NCBI GenBank assembly: GCA_013122435.1
Contig: WYDT01000004.1
Span: 432,061 to 496,060 of the forward strand
DNA from: Chloroflexi bacterium AL-N1
Lineage (GTDB): Bacteria; Chloroflexota; Chloroflexia; Chloroflexales; Roseiflexaceae
Length of the DNA stretch: 64,000 nt
Direction: 5' to 3'
The position numbers and the translations under genes are program-made. This document shows, in pieces, positions 17,888 through 28,017 of this stretch (the stretch's first letter is position 1; every line of letters starts with the position of its first letter). Below the pieces are notes generated by a model, which saw nothing but the letters and a program-made list of their open reading frames with translations, had not been told where the DNA came from and did no database searches.

Positions 17888-18699
17888 TCCGGCTTAAAAA
17901 ATTTACATTGTGCGAGGGAAGCTTGAGTATAGCTCCATCTGTTGCCCGGTCCTATCTTGTCCGCAACCTTGACCAACATCTCGCATTGCTGGGGATGCTC
18001 GACTATGAGGCGGTTCAAGCAATCTATGGCATAGAACACAGAGACATATTGACAGGTATTGCCATAGTATCAAACCCATTAGCCATGCTGACAGATAACC
18101 CACCGACGATTGCTTTCAGCATAGCCGAGGAACATGCATTGCCTGAATTGCTGCAGCAACGTGATTGGCCAAAGCCATCGATCTGGTCTACGCATCAGCC
18201 GCACATTCTGGCGCAACTCGAAACATGGCTGGAGTCTCGCCATGATCCTGCACGCGGGGCGCTCTACTACATTGCTCCAACGCTGCAACCTTCACAGGCT
18301 CATCCGTTGGTACGCCGCCTTACGTGGGAGGATGCCGATCAACTTGATCTGTCGCGCTGTTCGTTAAAGGCTACGACACTACGGCATTGGATGCGGCGCG
18401 GCTGGCGCATCTTTGGTGCTGTGGATGGATCTACGCTGCTGAGTTATGCGATGGCAGCCTACCCTATTGGTGACACCGAAGAGGTTGCATCTGTATTTAC
18501 AGCCCCGCATGTACGTGGTCACGGACTCGCTCGTGCAGTTGTCACAGCCACCGTGTCGGATATCCAATCGCGGGGAATGCGTGCAATCTATGCAACGAAG
18601 AAGACCAATCTCGCCTCTCAAGGTGTTGCAATGGGACTGGGGATGCGCCTACGCTTAGAAACCTGGGAAATTTTAGCGACTATGCCAAACACTTTATGA
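17866..18699 (+). CDS. GNAT-family acetyltransferase-like protein
   Basis: The 277-residue protein has a C-terminal GNAT half with the acetyl-CoA-binding pattern VFTAPHVRGHGLARAVV (about 210-226), which fits R/Q-x-x-G-x-G/A. The N-terminal half (about 30-130) is a diverged partner domain, as in FR47-like two-domain acetyltransferases. If translation starts at ATG 17866 the gene overlaps AAC(3)-like by 22 bp. No good ribosome binding site precedes it, and a TTG further in is possible. The stop overlaps the next gene by 4 bp (ATGA). These three genes form one unit. The substrate is unknown. Confidence 0.72.
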   Translation: MDGATPLIRLKKFTLCEGSLSIAPSVARSYLVRNLDQHLALLGMLDYEAVQAIYGIEHRDILTGIAIVSNPLAMLTDNPPTIAFSIAEEHALPELLQQRDWPKPSIWSTHQPHILAQLETWLESRHDPARGALYYIAPTLQPSQAHPLVRRLTWEDADQLDLSRCSLKATTLRHWMRRGWRIFGAVDGSTLLSYAMAAYPIGDTEEVASVFTAPHVRGHGLARAVVTATVSDIQSRGMRAIYATKKTNLASQGVAMGLGMRLRLETWEILATMPNTL

Positions 18700-19781
18700 A
18701 ACACACTCGAAATCTGTATCTGATACAAACACAACCGGGATTTGAAGCCATTGCAGTGCAGGAGCTACAAACCAGACTGCAAAGCATCACTATAAAAAGT
18801 ACCCACACCCTGCCGGGAAAAAACGGTATGGTGCTTTTTCGCTACACCGGCAATGCTCAAAACCTTTTACAGCTACGTACGGTTGAGGATGTCTTTATCG
18901 TACTTGCAACCATTCCCGAACTACCACACACCTACAGTGCACTACACTCATTGCGTGATGCGGCAATTCAGCTACGTCTGGACACGGCTCTTCCGTTGGT
19001 GCGCCAGCTTTCTCCGGGGCGTGGAGGCCGTGGTAAATTGCGCTTTCGGGTGGTTGCACGACAGGTGGGACAGACCAATTACCGTCGAATGGATGCTCAA
19101 CGGGCCATTGAGAAAGGATTGGTGGCCCGCGAGGATCACCGCTGGCAGGTGGCCGAGGATAAGGCACTGGAATTCTGGCTCACCTTACTGCCTGAGCAAG
19201 CCTTTCTGGCATTACGCTTAAGCGATGCACAGATGCGCCACCGTGACGAAAAGATCCAACATCTTCCGGCTTCGTTGCGCCCATCAACGGCAGCAGCACT
19301 GATCTGGCTGACCCAACCTCAACCAGATGATGTGTTTCTGGACCCGATGTGTGGTGCCGGTACCATCTTGATCGAACGTGCACAAACAGAACGCTACACG
19401 CTCCTCCTCGGCGGCGATATCAGCGCAGAGGCTATTGCTGCCACACACACCAATATTGGACCACGCTACAAACCTATTGAGATTCGCGAATGGGATGCAC
19501 GCACGTTGCCCTGTGATGACGGATCTATTACTGCCGCTGTGGTTAATCTGCCTTTTGGAAAGCAGATCGGATCAGCAGACGACAATCGTTCACTCTACCC
19601 GGCGTTCCTCCAAGAGATGGCTCGTGTGTTACGGCCTACCGCACGATTTGTCGTACTCACCAGTGATACGCGTGCGTTCGATATGGCCTTGAAGCGCATC
19701 CGTGATTTTACGCGACACGAGGCGTACAATGTGCAGGTATTAGGTCAACAGGCACGGGTGTATGTGCTCGAGCGACAATAA
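18696..19781 (+). CDS. THUMP-domain class I methyltransferase (Trm14/RlmL-like)
   Basis: The 361-residue protein has an N-terminal THUMP-like RNA-binding region (about 60-165) and a Rossmann methyltransferase domain. Motif I is FLDPMCGAGTILIE, the acidic SAM contact is GGDISAEAI and the catalytic motif is VVNLPFGKQIG, in the position of (N/D)PPF/Y. Such enzymes make N2-methylguanosine in tRNA (Trm14/TrmN) or 23S rRNA (RlmL). The single-domain length and NLPFGKQ motif favour the tRNA type, but this is inference. Its ATG overlaps the stop of the GNAT gene by 4 bp. Confidence 0.88.
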   Translation: MKHTRNLYLIQTQPGFEAIAVQELQTRLQSITIKSTHTLPGKNGMVLFRYTGNAQNLLQLRTVEDVFIVLATIPELPHTYSALHSLRDAAIQLRLDTALPLVRQLSPGRGGRGKLRFRVVARQVGQTNYRRMDAQRAIEKGLVAREDHRWQVAEDKALEFWLTLLPEQAFLALRLSDAQMRHRDEKIQHLPASLRPSTAAALIWLTQPQPDDVFLDPMCGAGTILIERAQTERYTLLLGGDISAEAIAATHTNIGPRYKPIEIREWDARTLPCDDGSITAAVVNLPFGKQIGSADDNRSLYPAFLQEMARVLRPTARFVVLTSDTRAFDMALKRIRDFTRHEAYNVQVLGQQARVYVLERQ

Positions 19782-19794
19782 TCTCCTGACATTG

Positions 19795-19853
19795 TGGACA
19801 GGCAAATATACACACCTAGACCGAGACAAATGCATACCTGTCCATGCTATAAT
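19795..19853 (+). promoter_or_regulatory. Inverted repeat and TATAAT upstream of the LuxR-type regulator
   Basis: TGGACAGG (19795-19802) and CCTGTCCA (19837-19844) form an exact 8-bp inverted repeat. TATAAT follows at 19848-19853, 45 bp before the ATG. The repeat ends just before the -10 box and so brackets the -35 zone. It could be an operator or a looped terminator of the upstream gene. Confidence 0.5.
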
Positions 19854-19897
19854 TCCTGATACGATTACATACAGTCACGTGCTCCAGTATAGTCATT

Positions 19898-22858
19898 ATG
19901 AATAGTTATCAGACCCTGGCGCTAGATATGATCGGTCGTCAGTCACAGCTTCAGGAACTGATCGATTCGCTTGATCGGGCCCATGAGGGCTTTGGTCAGA
20001 TGATCTGTATCGCTGGCGATTCTGGTATCGGCAAGACCCGCTTACTGTGCGAGTTTGTCCACAACGTGCATACTCGATCAGAGGTCAATCTGCTGGAGGG
20101 CAACTGTTATGATAAAGACCCCATTCCCTATGGCCCCTTCATCAATATGATGCGCTCGGTACTACGTCGTGATGGCATAGTAGCGCTTGCAGAACGTGCC
20201 GGGCCCTGGGTTGCTGATCTGGCTCGTTTACTGCCTGAGCTTGCGTCGTTTGTGACCGCAGAGAACACCGAGAATGACACGCAGATGCAGAAGCGACGGC
20301 TGTTTGAGGCGATCTATCAGATCATCAAGCCACAGGATACCGAGTGCCGTATTCTGTTGTTAGAAGATTTGCACTGGTCTGATCAAACGAGCCAGGAACT
20401 GATTCTTTATCTTTCACGAACGATCACACGTGAACGTATGTTGTTGTTGGGAACCTATCGAACTGATGAACTCTATCGCCGACATCCGCTCACTCATCTC
20501 ATTGCCCAACTCACCCGGGATCGTTGTTATCGAGAGGTACAACTGGCAGCTTTATCGCCAGCAGAAACGACACAACTCATCGAAACAACCATCAATCGGC
20601 GCATGCCACAGGCGTTTATCTTAGCCCTCCATGCTCGGGCAGAAGGGAATCCTTTCTTCATCGAAGAAATGGTACGCGTATTGATTGAACAACACAAACT
20701 CGACCATATGATTGAAACACTAGGGCAACACTACACCAATGAGCCCCTGGAACTACCACTTTCGATCAAAGATAGCGTCGTTCAACGCATTATCGACCTT
20801 AATCCTGTAACTAGTGAGGCACTTCAATACGCCGCCATTATTGGTCGGCAGTTTGACTTTGATCTCCTTTTGCATCTGCTCAACATCGAAGAAGATCAAC
20901 TGGTGCAAGCACTCACACAATTGGTTGAACGGCAACTGATTGTTGAAGATAACGGAAGCCATCATGACCGATATCGCTTTCGCCACGAACTCACGCGCGA
21001 AGCAATCTACAGCGATCTGTTAGGGCGCGAACGACGGATCAAGCACCGGGAAGTGTTACAGGCACTTGAAACCATGCCTCCAGCCAATCAGGAAGAAGTG
21101 CTTGATCAACTAGCATACCACAGTCTGCATGCTCGTGAACTGACCAAAGCAGCACATTATGCTCAATTGGCTGGGGATCGCGCTGCCCACATGTACGCCT
21201 TCCGTGAAGCAGTTCTCCAGTATGAAATCGCGTTAGAGACAGCAGAGTGTGAGGATATACTTGAACGTGCTATTCTGTATGATAAGCTCGGGAAAGCAGC
21301 CCACGCCCTCAGCGACACCAACCGGGCAATGCGCGCGTGGCGTGAGGCACACGATCTCTACCTGCAGTGTGACCAGCGCATTACTGCGGCGCATACTTGG
21401 CAGCAGTTGGGGCGAATCTCGTGGATTCGCGGGGATAAAAAAGCAGCCTTTGCATACACCAAAGAAGCGTTGGCACGCCTCGAACAAGAAATACCTGGTA
21501 TTGAACTGGCGATGGCCTACAGTGCTATGTCGGCCTTATACATGCTGACTCACCAGCAGCAGGAGAGTATCGAGTGGGGCGAAAAAGCATTACAACTGGC
21601 TGATGAACTTGGTGACCCGAGCGTCAAACCACACGCCCTCAACAATATTGGTTGTTCGCTTGTCGAGCTTGGTAAAGCTAAAGAGGGGATCGACTATCTT
21701 TGTGAGAGTCTGGCACTTTCCAAAGATTTGAGAGCCTGGTCTGACACCGTACGCGCCTACCACAATCTGGGCGTGCATCTCACCGACCTGGGGCAATTCA
21801 AACGTGCTCTCGAGGTGGTGCAAGAAGGTATTGATTTTGCCCAAAAGTTTGGGCTAGAGTCCAGTATCAGTACCATGCCGATTGAGATGGGGCATATCAA
21901 GACGATGCTTGGTTACTGGGATGAGGCACTGCATTGGTATGACTATGTTGAGCGAACACTTGGATGGGGCTCAAGCAAAATAGCATTCTATAGTGCCATT
22001 GAGAAGAGTAGGCTGTTGCTGATGCAGGGCCGAATCGATGAAACAGAACGACTTCTGGAGCCATTTGCAGCTCCAGATAGCCCCTGGAATGGTTCAAGTT
22101 ATGTACTGTTAGTGCTGGCACAGATTGCACTGATACGTGGTAACGTTGATGAAGCTATCTCCCAGATGAATCACTGTGTTGAGTCATTGACACGTCAGTA
22201 TAAGATGCCAGAAATAGCACATTTCCTTTCTGTTGGTACTGATATTTACTTGCAGGCTGATGCTATGGATCATATAACAGTGCTTTTCAATCTGATTGAG
22301 CCATATATTAATAGATCGAGCGAGAATATTTTTATACACACACAGTTTACATATACACAGGGTATGTTAGCCGCCAAACAGAAACGCTATGTTGAGGCTA
22401 TCCAACATTTTCGACAGGCTCTCACACAGTGGCAAGCAATGGAACTCCCTTATGAAGAAGCACAAACACGCCAACGTCTGGCCAAATGTCTGTTTCAGAT
22501 AGACGACTCCGATGCGACAATAGAAGCACAGCAGGAACTCGCGGCAGCTCATGCTATCTTCGAGCGGCTAGGCGCACCTCTGGATTTGATGGCGAATGAA
22601 GCCATCGCACAGCGTTTCGACACCAAGCGACGGAGCAGGGTCCCACGTGGGCGCACCAATGGCCTGACACGACGCGAACGACAGGTTATTGCGCTCATTG
22701 CACAGGGCTTGAGCAACCGTGAGATCGCCGAAACCCTGGTCATCTCGGAGAAAACCGCCGAAGTCCACGTCAGCAATATCCTTGGCAAACTCCATTTTAC
22801 CTCGCGTGCTCAGGCCGCCGCCTACGCGGTAGAGCAGGGATTGACTGTTGTAGATTAG
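19898..22858 (+). CDS. Large AAA-ATPase/TPR/LuxR transcriptional regulator (LAL/MalT-like)
   Basis: The 986-residue protein has an STAND-type ATPase at the N-terminus with Walker [10 protein letters not shown] (about 40-48) and Walker [13 protein letters not shown] (about 151-162). A long TPR-like helical array follows (about 400-880), and a LuxR helix-turn-helix at the end (about 923-986, [21 protein letters not shown]). Such LAL regulators bind an inducer through the TPR region, hydrolyse ATP and activate promoters. All key residues are present. An inverted repeat and -10 box lie upstream. The inducer and targets are unknown. A fragment of a similar TPR-type regulator occurs at 62.3 kb. Confidence 0.92.
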   Translation: MNSYQTLALDMIGRQSQLQELIDSLDRAHEGFGQMICIAGDSGIGKTRLLCEFVHNVHTRSEVNLLEGNCYDKDPIPYGPFINMMRSVLRRDGIVALAERAGPWVADLARLLPELASFVTAENTENDTQMQKRRLFEAIYQIIKPQDTECRILLLEDLHWSDQTSQELILYLSRTITRERMLLLGTYRTDELYRRHPLTHLIAQLTRDRCYREVQLAALSPAETTQLIETTINRRMPQAFILALHARAEGNPFFIEEMVRVLIEQHKLDHMIETLGQHYTNEPLELPLSIKDSVVQRIIDLNPVTSEALQYAAIIGRQFDFDLLLHLLNIEEDQLVQALTQLVERQLIVEDNGSHHDRYRFRHELTREAIYSDLLGRERRIKHREVLQALETMPPANQEEVLDQLAYHSLHARELTKAAHYAQLAGDRAAHMYAFREAVLQYEIALETAECEDILERAILYDKLGKAAHALSDTNRAMRAWREAHDLYLQCDQRITAAHTWQQLGRISWIRGDKKAAFAYTKEALARLEQEIPGIELAMAYSAMSALYMLTHQQQESIEWGEKALQLADELGDPSVKPHALNNIGCSLVELGKAKEGIDYLCESLALSKDLRAWSDTVRAYHNLGVHLTDLGQFKRALEVVQEGIDFAQKFGLESSISTMPIEMGHIKTMLGYWDEALHWYDYVERTLGWGSSKIAFYSAIEKSRLLLMQGRIDETERLLEPFAAPDSPWNGSSYVLLVLAQIALIRGNVDEAISQMNHCVESLTRQYKMPEIAHFLSVGTDIYLQADAMDHITVLFNLIEPYINRSSENIFIHTQFTYTQGMLAAKQKRYVEAIQHFRQALTQWQAMELPYEEAQTRQRLAKCLFQIDDSDATIEAQQELAAAHAIFERLGAPLDLMANEAIAQRFDTKRRSRVPRGRTNGLTRRERQVIALIAQGLSNREIAETLVISEKTAEVHVSNILGKLHFTSRAQAAAYAVEQGLTVVD

Positions 22859-22981
22859 AGTAATTGAATAGAAAGCAGTTTGTCATTATTCCTCTCATCA
22901 ATCATAACCTTAATCTCAAATATATCATTGACTAAATCATGTTATACTACATAACATCTTATTGAAAGGAAAGTGTGAAAC

Positions 22982-23455
22982 ATGGCACAGACTCTACCAG
23001 ATTGGTTCATACTTATTGAACATTTGGTAACAAGAGGTGGAACTGGTTACACTTTACCATTTCTTGCTGGAGCCCGAGCCCAACATCTTAACAAAACAGC
23101 TATCACTCTTGAAGAAGTCCATACGCTTCTTGAAGAAATATTTCATCAACCTGTTAAGAATGAAGTAGCCGAACTTACCTGGTGTGCTAATTTTGACGCC
23201 CCAGTATTTGGATTAAGTCGCATACAAATTCCAGGTAAAGTATTCAAGAGTGAAAAAACGAATACAGATGCAGTTGTTGTTCGACAAGATATTATAGACA
23301 AGTGGGGCAACTCAAGCGAGGACATAATTAAAGAACTTATACGTTGTAGCGAAGAACCCATTGTCACAGGAAATTTTTCCCGAACAAGTGAAGGAACTTG
23401 GGAGTCATTTACAGAAGATGAGCGTTTTAGGATAAACAATTTACTCAACGTATAA
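22982..23455 (+). CDS. Protein of unknown function, 157 residues
   Basis: I do not recognise this protein. It is soluble, with LPDWFILIEHLVTRGGTGYT at the start and a mixed alpha/beta composition. ATG 22982 is preceded by GAAAGGAAAGTG at reasonable spacing, which supports real translation. It lies 45 bp upstream of an xisI-like gene and is co-oriented. XisI normally pairs with XisH, but this sequence lacks the XisH features I know, so it is not called xisH. It is more AT-rich than the genes on either side, hinting at recent arrival. Confidence 0.65.
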   Translation: MAQTLPDWFILIEHLVTRGGTGYTLPFLAGARAQHLNKTAITLEEVHTLLEEIFHQPVKNEVAELTWCANFDAPVFGLSRIQIPGKVFKSEKTNTDAVVVRQDIIDKWGNSSEDIIKELIRCSEEPIVTGNFSRTSEGTWESFTEDERFRINNLLNV

Positions 23456-23500
23456 TAGTAAATTTATAACTTACAAAGAATAAGTTAATGGAATCATCCA

Positions 23501-23836
23501 ATGGACACCACAACTTCCTATCACACTATAATTGAACAGGTGCTCACCAAATATCTAGAGATCGAATATGCCAACAGTGATATTCACAACGAGCCCATTT
23601 GCGACCGTGCGGCGGGCCGCTATGTCGTTATCTCAAGTGGCTGGCAGGGTGTGCGTCGCGTCCACAGATGTCTCATTCATATCAACATACAGGATGGTAA
23701 GGTCTGGATTCAACGCGATGGCACCGAACATGGCATCGCCCATGATCTGGTGGCAGCAGGCATTCCTAGCGATCACATTGTGCTTGGGTTTCATACACCT
23801 TCAACTCGTCGACACACCAATTTTGCAGCGGCGTAA
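23501..23836 (+). CDS. xisI: XisI-like protein (fdxN element excision controlling factor family)
   Basis: The 111-residue protein matches the XisI family end to end. It has YHTIIEQVLTKYLEIEYANS, then YVVISSGWQGVRRVHRCLIH, then KVWIQRDGTEHGIAHDLVAAG. In heterocyst cyanobacteria XisI helps control excision of the fdxN element together with XisH and XisF. Homologues are scattered through Chloroflexota and cyanobacteria in multicopy xisHI pairs whose role is unclear. No xisH is adjacent here. The gene is complete. Whether it functions in DNA rearrangement is unknown. Confidence 0.85.
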   Translation: MDTTTSYHTIIEQVLTKYLEIEYANSDIHNEPICDRAAGRYVVISSGWQGVRRVHRCLIHINIQDGKVWIQRDGTEHGIAHDLVAAGIPSDHIVLGFHTPSTRRHTNFAAA

Positions 23837-23886
23837 GCTAAACAGCCCCTCTGCGACATCCTGATAACAGTATAAGGCGCTATTGA

Positions 23887-24786
23887 TCACAGAATACGCT
23901 TTCCGAGTGCTGATAGTGCAAAGTCAACTGCAAGAGTTGCCGTAACATTGCGGTTATCAAGAATGGGATTCACCTCCACCAGATCCATCCCCAACAACTG
24001 TTTCGACTCTGACACAAGCTCCATTGCTAAATGCGCCTCACGATAGGATATGCCACCAAGCACCGGCGTTCCCACACCGGGCGCCTCACTGGGATCGAGT
24101 GCATCCAGGTCCAGACTAACATGAAAGCCTGCTGTGCCCACACTAGCGCGCATAATCGCCTCTTCCATGACCGCCGCAAACCCACGTCGGTCAATATCGT
24201 GCATGGTAAAAACATGAATGCCAGTTGCCTGAAGAGCAGCACGCTCTAACGGGTCGAGATCACGAATGCCCACCAATGCCATATTCTCCTCGCGGATGAC
24301 GGGACTTCGTTGGCGCAACGCAGAGAGTGCTGAGTGACCACGACCAGTGAGTGCCGCCACTCCCATGCCATGAATGTTGCCCGATGGTGTGGTCTCTGGT
24401 GTGTTGAAATCGCCATGTGCGTCGACCCAGATCACACCAATACGTCGCCCCTGTGCCACACCATTGACTGAGCCAATGGAGAGGCTATGATCTCCTCCAA
24501 GGATGAGCGGGAATACGCCTTCCTGCACAATAGTCGCAACCTGATCCGCCAGAGTCGTATTGATGGTAATGAGTGGCTCAAGGTAACGCAGCTTTGTGTC
24601 TGGTTCTGGAGGTGTAAACTGCTCTGCAAGAGGAACGGTAATATTGCCCAGATCACGCACGTTGCATCCGATTTGTTCCAGCCGATCCTTGAGTCCCGCG
24701 TATCGGATTGCGCTCGGTCCCATATCAACACCTCGACGACCCGCACCCAGATCAATCGGGACACCAATAATCGCAATATCGTGCAT
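23887..24786 (-). CDS. rocF: Arginase
   Basis: The protein of about 299 residues hydrolyses arginine to ornithine and urea. The binuclear manganese ligands are all present: GGDHS, DAHGDFN and SLDLDALDP. The N-terminal GVPIDLGAGRRGVDMGP and C-terminal MDLVEVNPILD are arginase signatures, as distinct from agmatinase. ATG 24786 has GAGGAG 8 bases upstream; a TTG two codons earlier is less likely. It appears to be transcribed alone and converges on xisI with a 50-bp gap. Confidence 0.94.
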   Translation of the reverse strand: MHDIAIIGVPIDLGAGRRGVDMGPSAIRYAGLKDRLEQIGCNVRDLGNITVPLAEQFTPPEPDTKLRYLEPLITINTTLADQVATIVQEGVFPLILGGDHSLSIGSVNGVAQGRRIGVIWVDAHGDFNTPETTPSGNIHGMGVAALTGRGHSALSALRQRSPVIREENMALVGIRDLDPLERAALQATGIHVFTMHDIDRRGFAAVMEEAIMRASVGTAGFHVSLDLDALDPSEAPGVGTPVLGGISYREAHLAMELVSESKQLLGMDLVEVNPILDNRNVTATLAVDFALSALGKRIL

Positions 24787-24987
24787 AAACAAAACTCCTC
24801 AGATAATTGATGACTACATGGGCATACAAATGTGCCTGTCCCAGCAAAGCATTGTACCACGAAGCCCTTCAGCGATTGTCTATAAGATACCGTGTGAGAG
24901 AAAGGTCCATAACAATCCAATATATACGATTACACGTAAGAGGATATATTAACTGTAAAAACAATGATGAATAGAAAGCAATAGCTT

Positions 24988-25413
24988 ATGTCAACCATAT
25001 CAGATGCTGATACTGCACCAAACTATTTTGCGTCGTTACGACATGAAGAATTTATGGTTCTGACAACGTTTCGTGCGTCAGGAGAACCAGTTCCTACTAC
25101 CGTTTGGTTTGCAGAAACAGATGGCAGAATCTACATTACAACACTGGTGAACTTGAAGAAAGTTGGCCGAATCCAGAAGAATCCAAAAGTTCAAGTCATT
25201 CCAAGCGACCGGATTGGCAACACCCATGGAATGTTGCTGGAAGCACAGGCGCGGGTGCTGGAGCCGACAGAATTTCCACGTGCCCAGTTCGCATTGCAAG
25301 AAAAATACGGTGAACCGTATGTGATATTAACTGGACAAATGGACACGCAATACCCACCAGACAGTCGTACCTTTATCGAAATCACACCACCAACATCACA
25401 TGTATCGATGTAA
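24988..25413 (+). CDS. PPOX-class F420- or flavin-dependent protein
   Basis: The 141-residue split-barrel protein belongs to the pyridoxamine 5'-phosphate oxidase-like superfamily. Motifs are FMVLTTFRASGEPVPTTVWF and GRIYITTLVNLKKVGRIQKN, as in the small F420- or heme/FMN-binding members. Such enzymes reduce or bind diverse compounds using F420 or FMN. The cofactor cannot be settled from sequence. It is transcribed from the gap shared with arginase and ends just before a long palindrome. Confidence 0.85.
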   Translation: MSTISDADTAPNYFASLRHEEFMVLTTFRASGEPVPTTVWFAETDGRIYITTLVNLKKVGRIQKNPKVQVIPSDRIGNTHGMLLEAQARVLEPTEFPRAQFALQEKYGEPYVILTGQMDTQYPPDSRTFIEITPPTSHVSM

Positions 25414-25417
25414 TCCG

Positions 25418-25468
25418 ACATGTGTAAGACCCGCAAGGTTTCGAAAGCCTTGCAGGTCTTACACATGT
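25418..25468. repeat. Long palindrome, probable mobile repeat and bidirectional terminator
   Basis: ACATGTGTAAGACC and GCAAGG pair with CCTTGC and GGTCTTACACATGT, 21 bases per arm with one mismatch. The 9-base centre (TTTCGAAAG) can itself pair. It lies between two convergent genes, 5 bp past one stop and 24 bp before the other, where a terminator is expected. From memory, close relatives of the AAGACCTGCAAGG motif occur as dispersed palindromes in several phyla. Confidence 0.75.
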
Positions 25469-25491
25469 ACCCTACATGTACAATGTTCGTA

Positions 25492-28017
25492 TTACTCGGC
25501 TAGCGTAACCTCATAGGCATCGAGTGTCATATGTACACCATTGATATTCACATTCGTCTCGTGTGGTCGTTTGTTAATCAACATAATAACCTGATCTGAT
25601 GCTAATACCTCTACATCTAATGACGATGATGTGGTTTTGTACAACGGTGTGCCTGGGTCGAAATGCTCATGGAACAGCTTAAAGATTGGATAATGTGGTT
25701 CTGCCGCACCCCCACCCTCTTCACGAACATCGGTAAAGAGAGGATGACCACCCGACTCGCCCGTTAGCATGGGATTCCACGATAGAATGACCGATGAGCC
25801 ACCTGTTAAGGTGTGATAGAACGCCGAAGCCGAGAGAGCTGGGCCAGCTGGGAGTTGGCGCGCTGTGTGCAATTCACTCCACCAGATCGGGAGATCGGTA
25901 ACCTCTCTCAACTGGCGTGCAACCTGGCCAAAGAAGCGAGTTAACGCCATCCGCTCCTCAATCGAGTAGCTGTTACGATCGCGGTTGTTATCAATAATCC
26001 CGCGATCAAGACTGATAAAGTCGGCACCATTCTTATTTTCAAGCCAGTAATTAATCACCGTCCATTGGCGTGGACGAATTGGTTCTTCGCTGGCCCAGCC
26101 ACCTTTGTGAGAACCTGTTCCTTCAACAATCAGATAAGGCCCACCGATCTTAGCATCAGGTCGTACAGCTTTGACCGCATCGTAGATCTTATTGTAAAAC
26201 TCGGTGTAGGCAACATAATCCCAGTTATTGTTGGCAACGCTCCAGAAACCCTTAAACTCATTCCAAACCTGAAAATACTCAACATCAGGGTAGCGCTCTG
26301 CAACCTCCGCAGCCAGAGCTGCGTAATCGTCATAGTGTTCTGGTAATGGCGATAATGATATTTTCGACCAGTCGGTTTCACCAGGTTCGCCACCTTTCAT
26401 CCAGTCTGGTGCACAGCACAGCGTAATCACCGGTTCGGCCTCCATCTCACGGATGACGTTAATACGTGAGTCGAGAGATGACCAATTGTATTCACCAGGG
26501 GCTGGATTCGGATTGAGTGCGCCCCATCCCATGATGTGCTGATTCTGATAGCGCACAGTTTCGGTAAGAATAGTTTTGGCTCGCGCAATAGCTTCCGGAT
26601 CACCTACAGGATCATCAACCGAAAAACGTGTGTGCGTAATGCCCATCGACAATTCGCTAGTCCCTATCTGTTCTGTAGTATCAACCGTAATAGCAACAGT
26701 ATCACTATATTGGACCTGACCTATCTGAGGGGCCCACCGCTGACCTGTTGCCGGGAACAGCATTTTTACATAACTTGTGTCAATCGGGAGATCCTCAAAT
26801 TTATACACACGTCGAGTCCAGTTGCCTCCTAAATCTTCAATATCCGGGGTGATTTCCGTATACTCCTGGTGATCACTGGAAACAAAAAAGACTGGATCAT
26901 AGATCGGTTCGCCAGGCCAATGGTGGATAAGTGCCGCAAATGAACGCATGTTGTTGATATGCCATACTACCCAGTCCTCATCAACTGTATCAGTGCGATA
27001 AAGCCGACGTTCATCACCATTAAAATATTCTGTCCAGGTGGTAGCGATGCCAAATTCACCAGAGAAATCATAAATGTTGTCTGATGTGCTGAAATCATCA
27101 GTAATAGAAATACTACTGTACTGCACCTCACCTATCTGAGGATTCGAACTCAATGTTGGTGTGGTTGGGAAGGTCACTTTGAGGTAGTTGGTACCAAGCG
27201 GCAATGCAGGTATGACATATTCACGTTGTTGCCAATCACCCTCAGCATCCGAAGTCATCGCGGTAACTGGAGTATACAACTTGTTATCACTAGATGCAGC
27301 AAACTCCAGATCACTGATTTCCTCATCTGGTGAGTAATAAACCATCGCCGAAAATGAGTGCATGCCATCAAGTTTCCAAATTGCCCACTCTGCTTCGGTT
27401 GAGTCCTGACGCGCTAACCGTCCCGTATCACCACCAAAGCGATCCGCATCTTCGGAAGCAATCGTGAGTTGGTCCGCATGATCATAGAGTTGATCTAACG
27501 AGTTCAGTTCATCAGTAGCCATATCACCAAGTGGTCCGTTATCAACAGTAAATGTTTCCGTGCGTGAATCTGAATCGCCAGCAGTATTGTACACTGTAGC
27601 GGTCAGTGTGTATTTCCCTTCGGGATAATCGTTCGTATTCCACGGCACGATGAGTCCCCCGGTATCACCAATAAACCCGTATGGTCCATGGTATTCTGTG
27701 CGCTGAAGTGTTTCTGGCCCTTGAAGATTGAAGTCTACACGCTCAACATTCGTACCATTAACGAGTGCTTCGATATGCAATGCACCACGAACCTCGGCCT
27801 GATCAGCCACATCTGTCAGATCAACCAAACGCAGTTCATCAGAGGGAGATGTCTGAGCAGCACCTGTCCTCAGGCTATCTTCAGCATATGCAGTGGACTC
27901 CATTACTACCGATCCATAAGACCAGATCGTAGATGCAGAAACCATAAGCAGCAACATGCCCACAGCTAGCAATCTCTTGATAGTCCGGGTACGTGTATAT
28001 GTAAAAGATCTGTTCAC
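25492..28017 (-). CDS. Secreted multidomain glycoside hydrolase, GH39-like (clan A)
   Basis: The 841-residue protein starts with a signal peptide (basic TRTRTIKR, then LLAVGMLLLMVSAS, cleavage near AYA). An Ig-like region follows (about 55-155, ending TFTVDNG). Next are two similar beta-rich modules of about 140 residues, each beginning D-Q/N-x-Y-D and ending PQIGEVQYSS or PQIGQVQYSD. The C-terminal TIM barrel has the clan GH-A pair: acid/base Glu587 in FQVWNEFKG and nucleophile Glu715 in IWWSELHTA. The 128-residue spacing fits GH39-type enzymes such as beta-xylosidases. The twin modules are probably carbohydrate-binding. It stands alone. The true substrate is unknown. Confidence 0.85.
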   Translation of the reverse strand: MNRSFTYTRTRTIKRLLAVGMLLLMVSASTIWSYGSVVMESTAYAEDSLRTGAAQTSPSDELRLVDLTDVADQAEVRGALHIEALVNGTNVERVDFNLQGPETLQRTEYHGPYGFIGDTGGLIVPWNTNDYPEGKYTLTATVYNTAGDSDSRTETFTVDNGPLGDMATDELNSLDQLYDHADQLTIASEDADRFGGDTGRLARQDSTEAEWAIWKLDGMHSFSAMVYYSPDEEISDLEFAASSDNKLYTPVTAMTSDAEGDWQQREYVIPALPLGTNYLKVTFPTTPTLSSNPQIGEVQYSSISITDDFSTSDNIYDFSGEFGIATTWTEYFNGDERRLYRTDTVDEDWVVWHINNMRSFAALIHHWPGEPIYDPVFFVSSDHQEYTEITPDIEDLGGNWTRRVYKFEDLPIDTSYVKMLFPATGQRWAPQIGQVQYSDTVAITVDTTEQIGTSELSMGITHTRFSVDDPVGDPEAIARAKTILTETVRYQNQHIMGWGALNPNPAPGEYNWSSLDSRINVIREMEAEPVITLCCAPDWMKGGEPGETDWSKISLSPLPEHYDDYAALAAEVAERYPDVEYFQVWNEFKGFWSVANNNWDYVAYTEFYNKIYDAVKAVRPDAKIGGPYLIVEGTGSHKGGWASEEPIRPRQWTVINYWLENKNGADFISLDRGIIDNNRDRNSYSIEERMALTRFFGQVARQLREVTDLPIWWSELHTARQLPAGPALSASAFYHTLTGGSSVILSWNPMLTGESGGHPLFTDVREEGGGAAEPHYPIFKLFHEHFDPGTPLYKTTSSSLDVEVLASDQVIMLINKRPHETNVNINGVHMTLDAYEVTLAE

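Noticed and set aside
23501..23836. Evidence for an excised DNA element next to xisI
   Set aside because: There is no XisF-type recombinase or pair of direct repeats around it.
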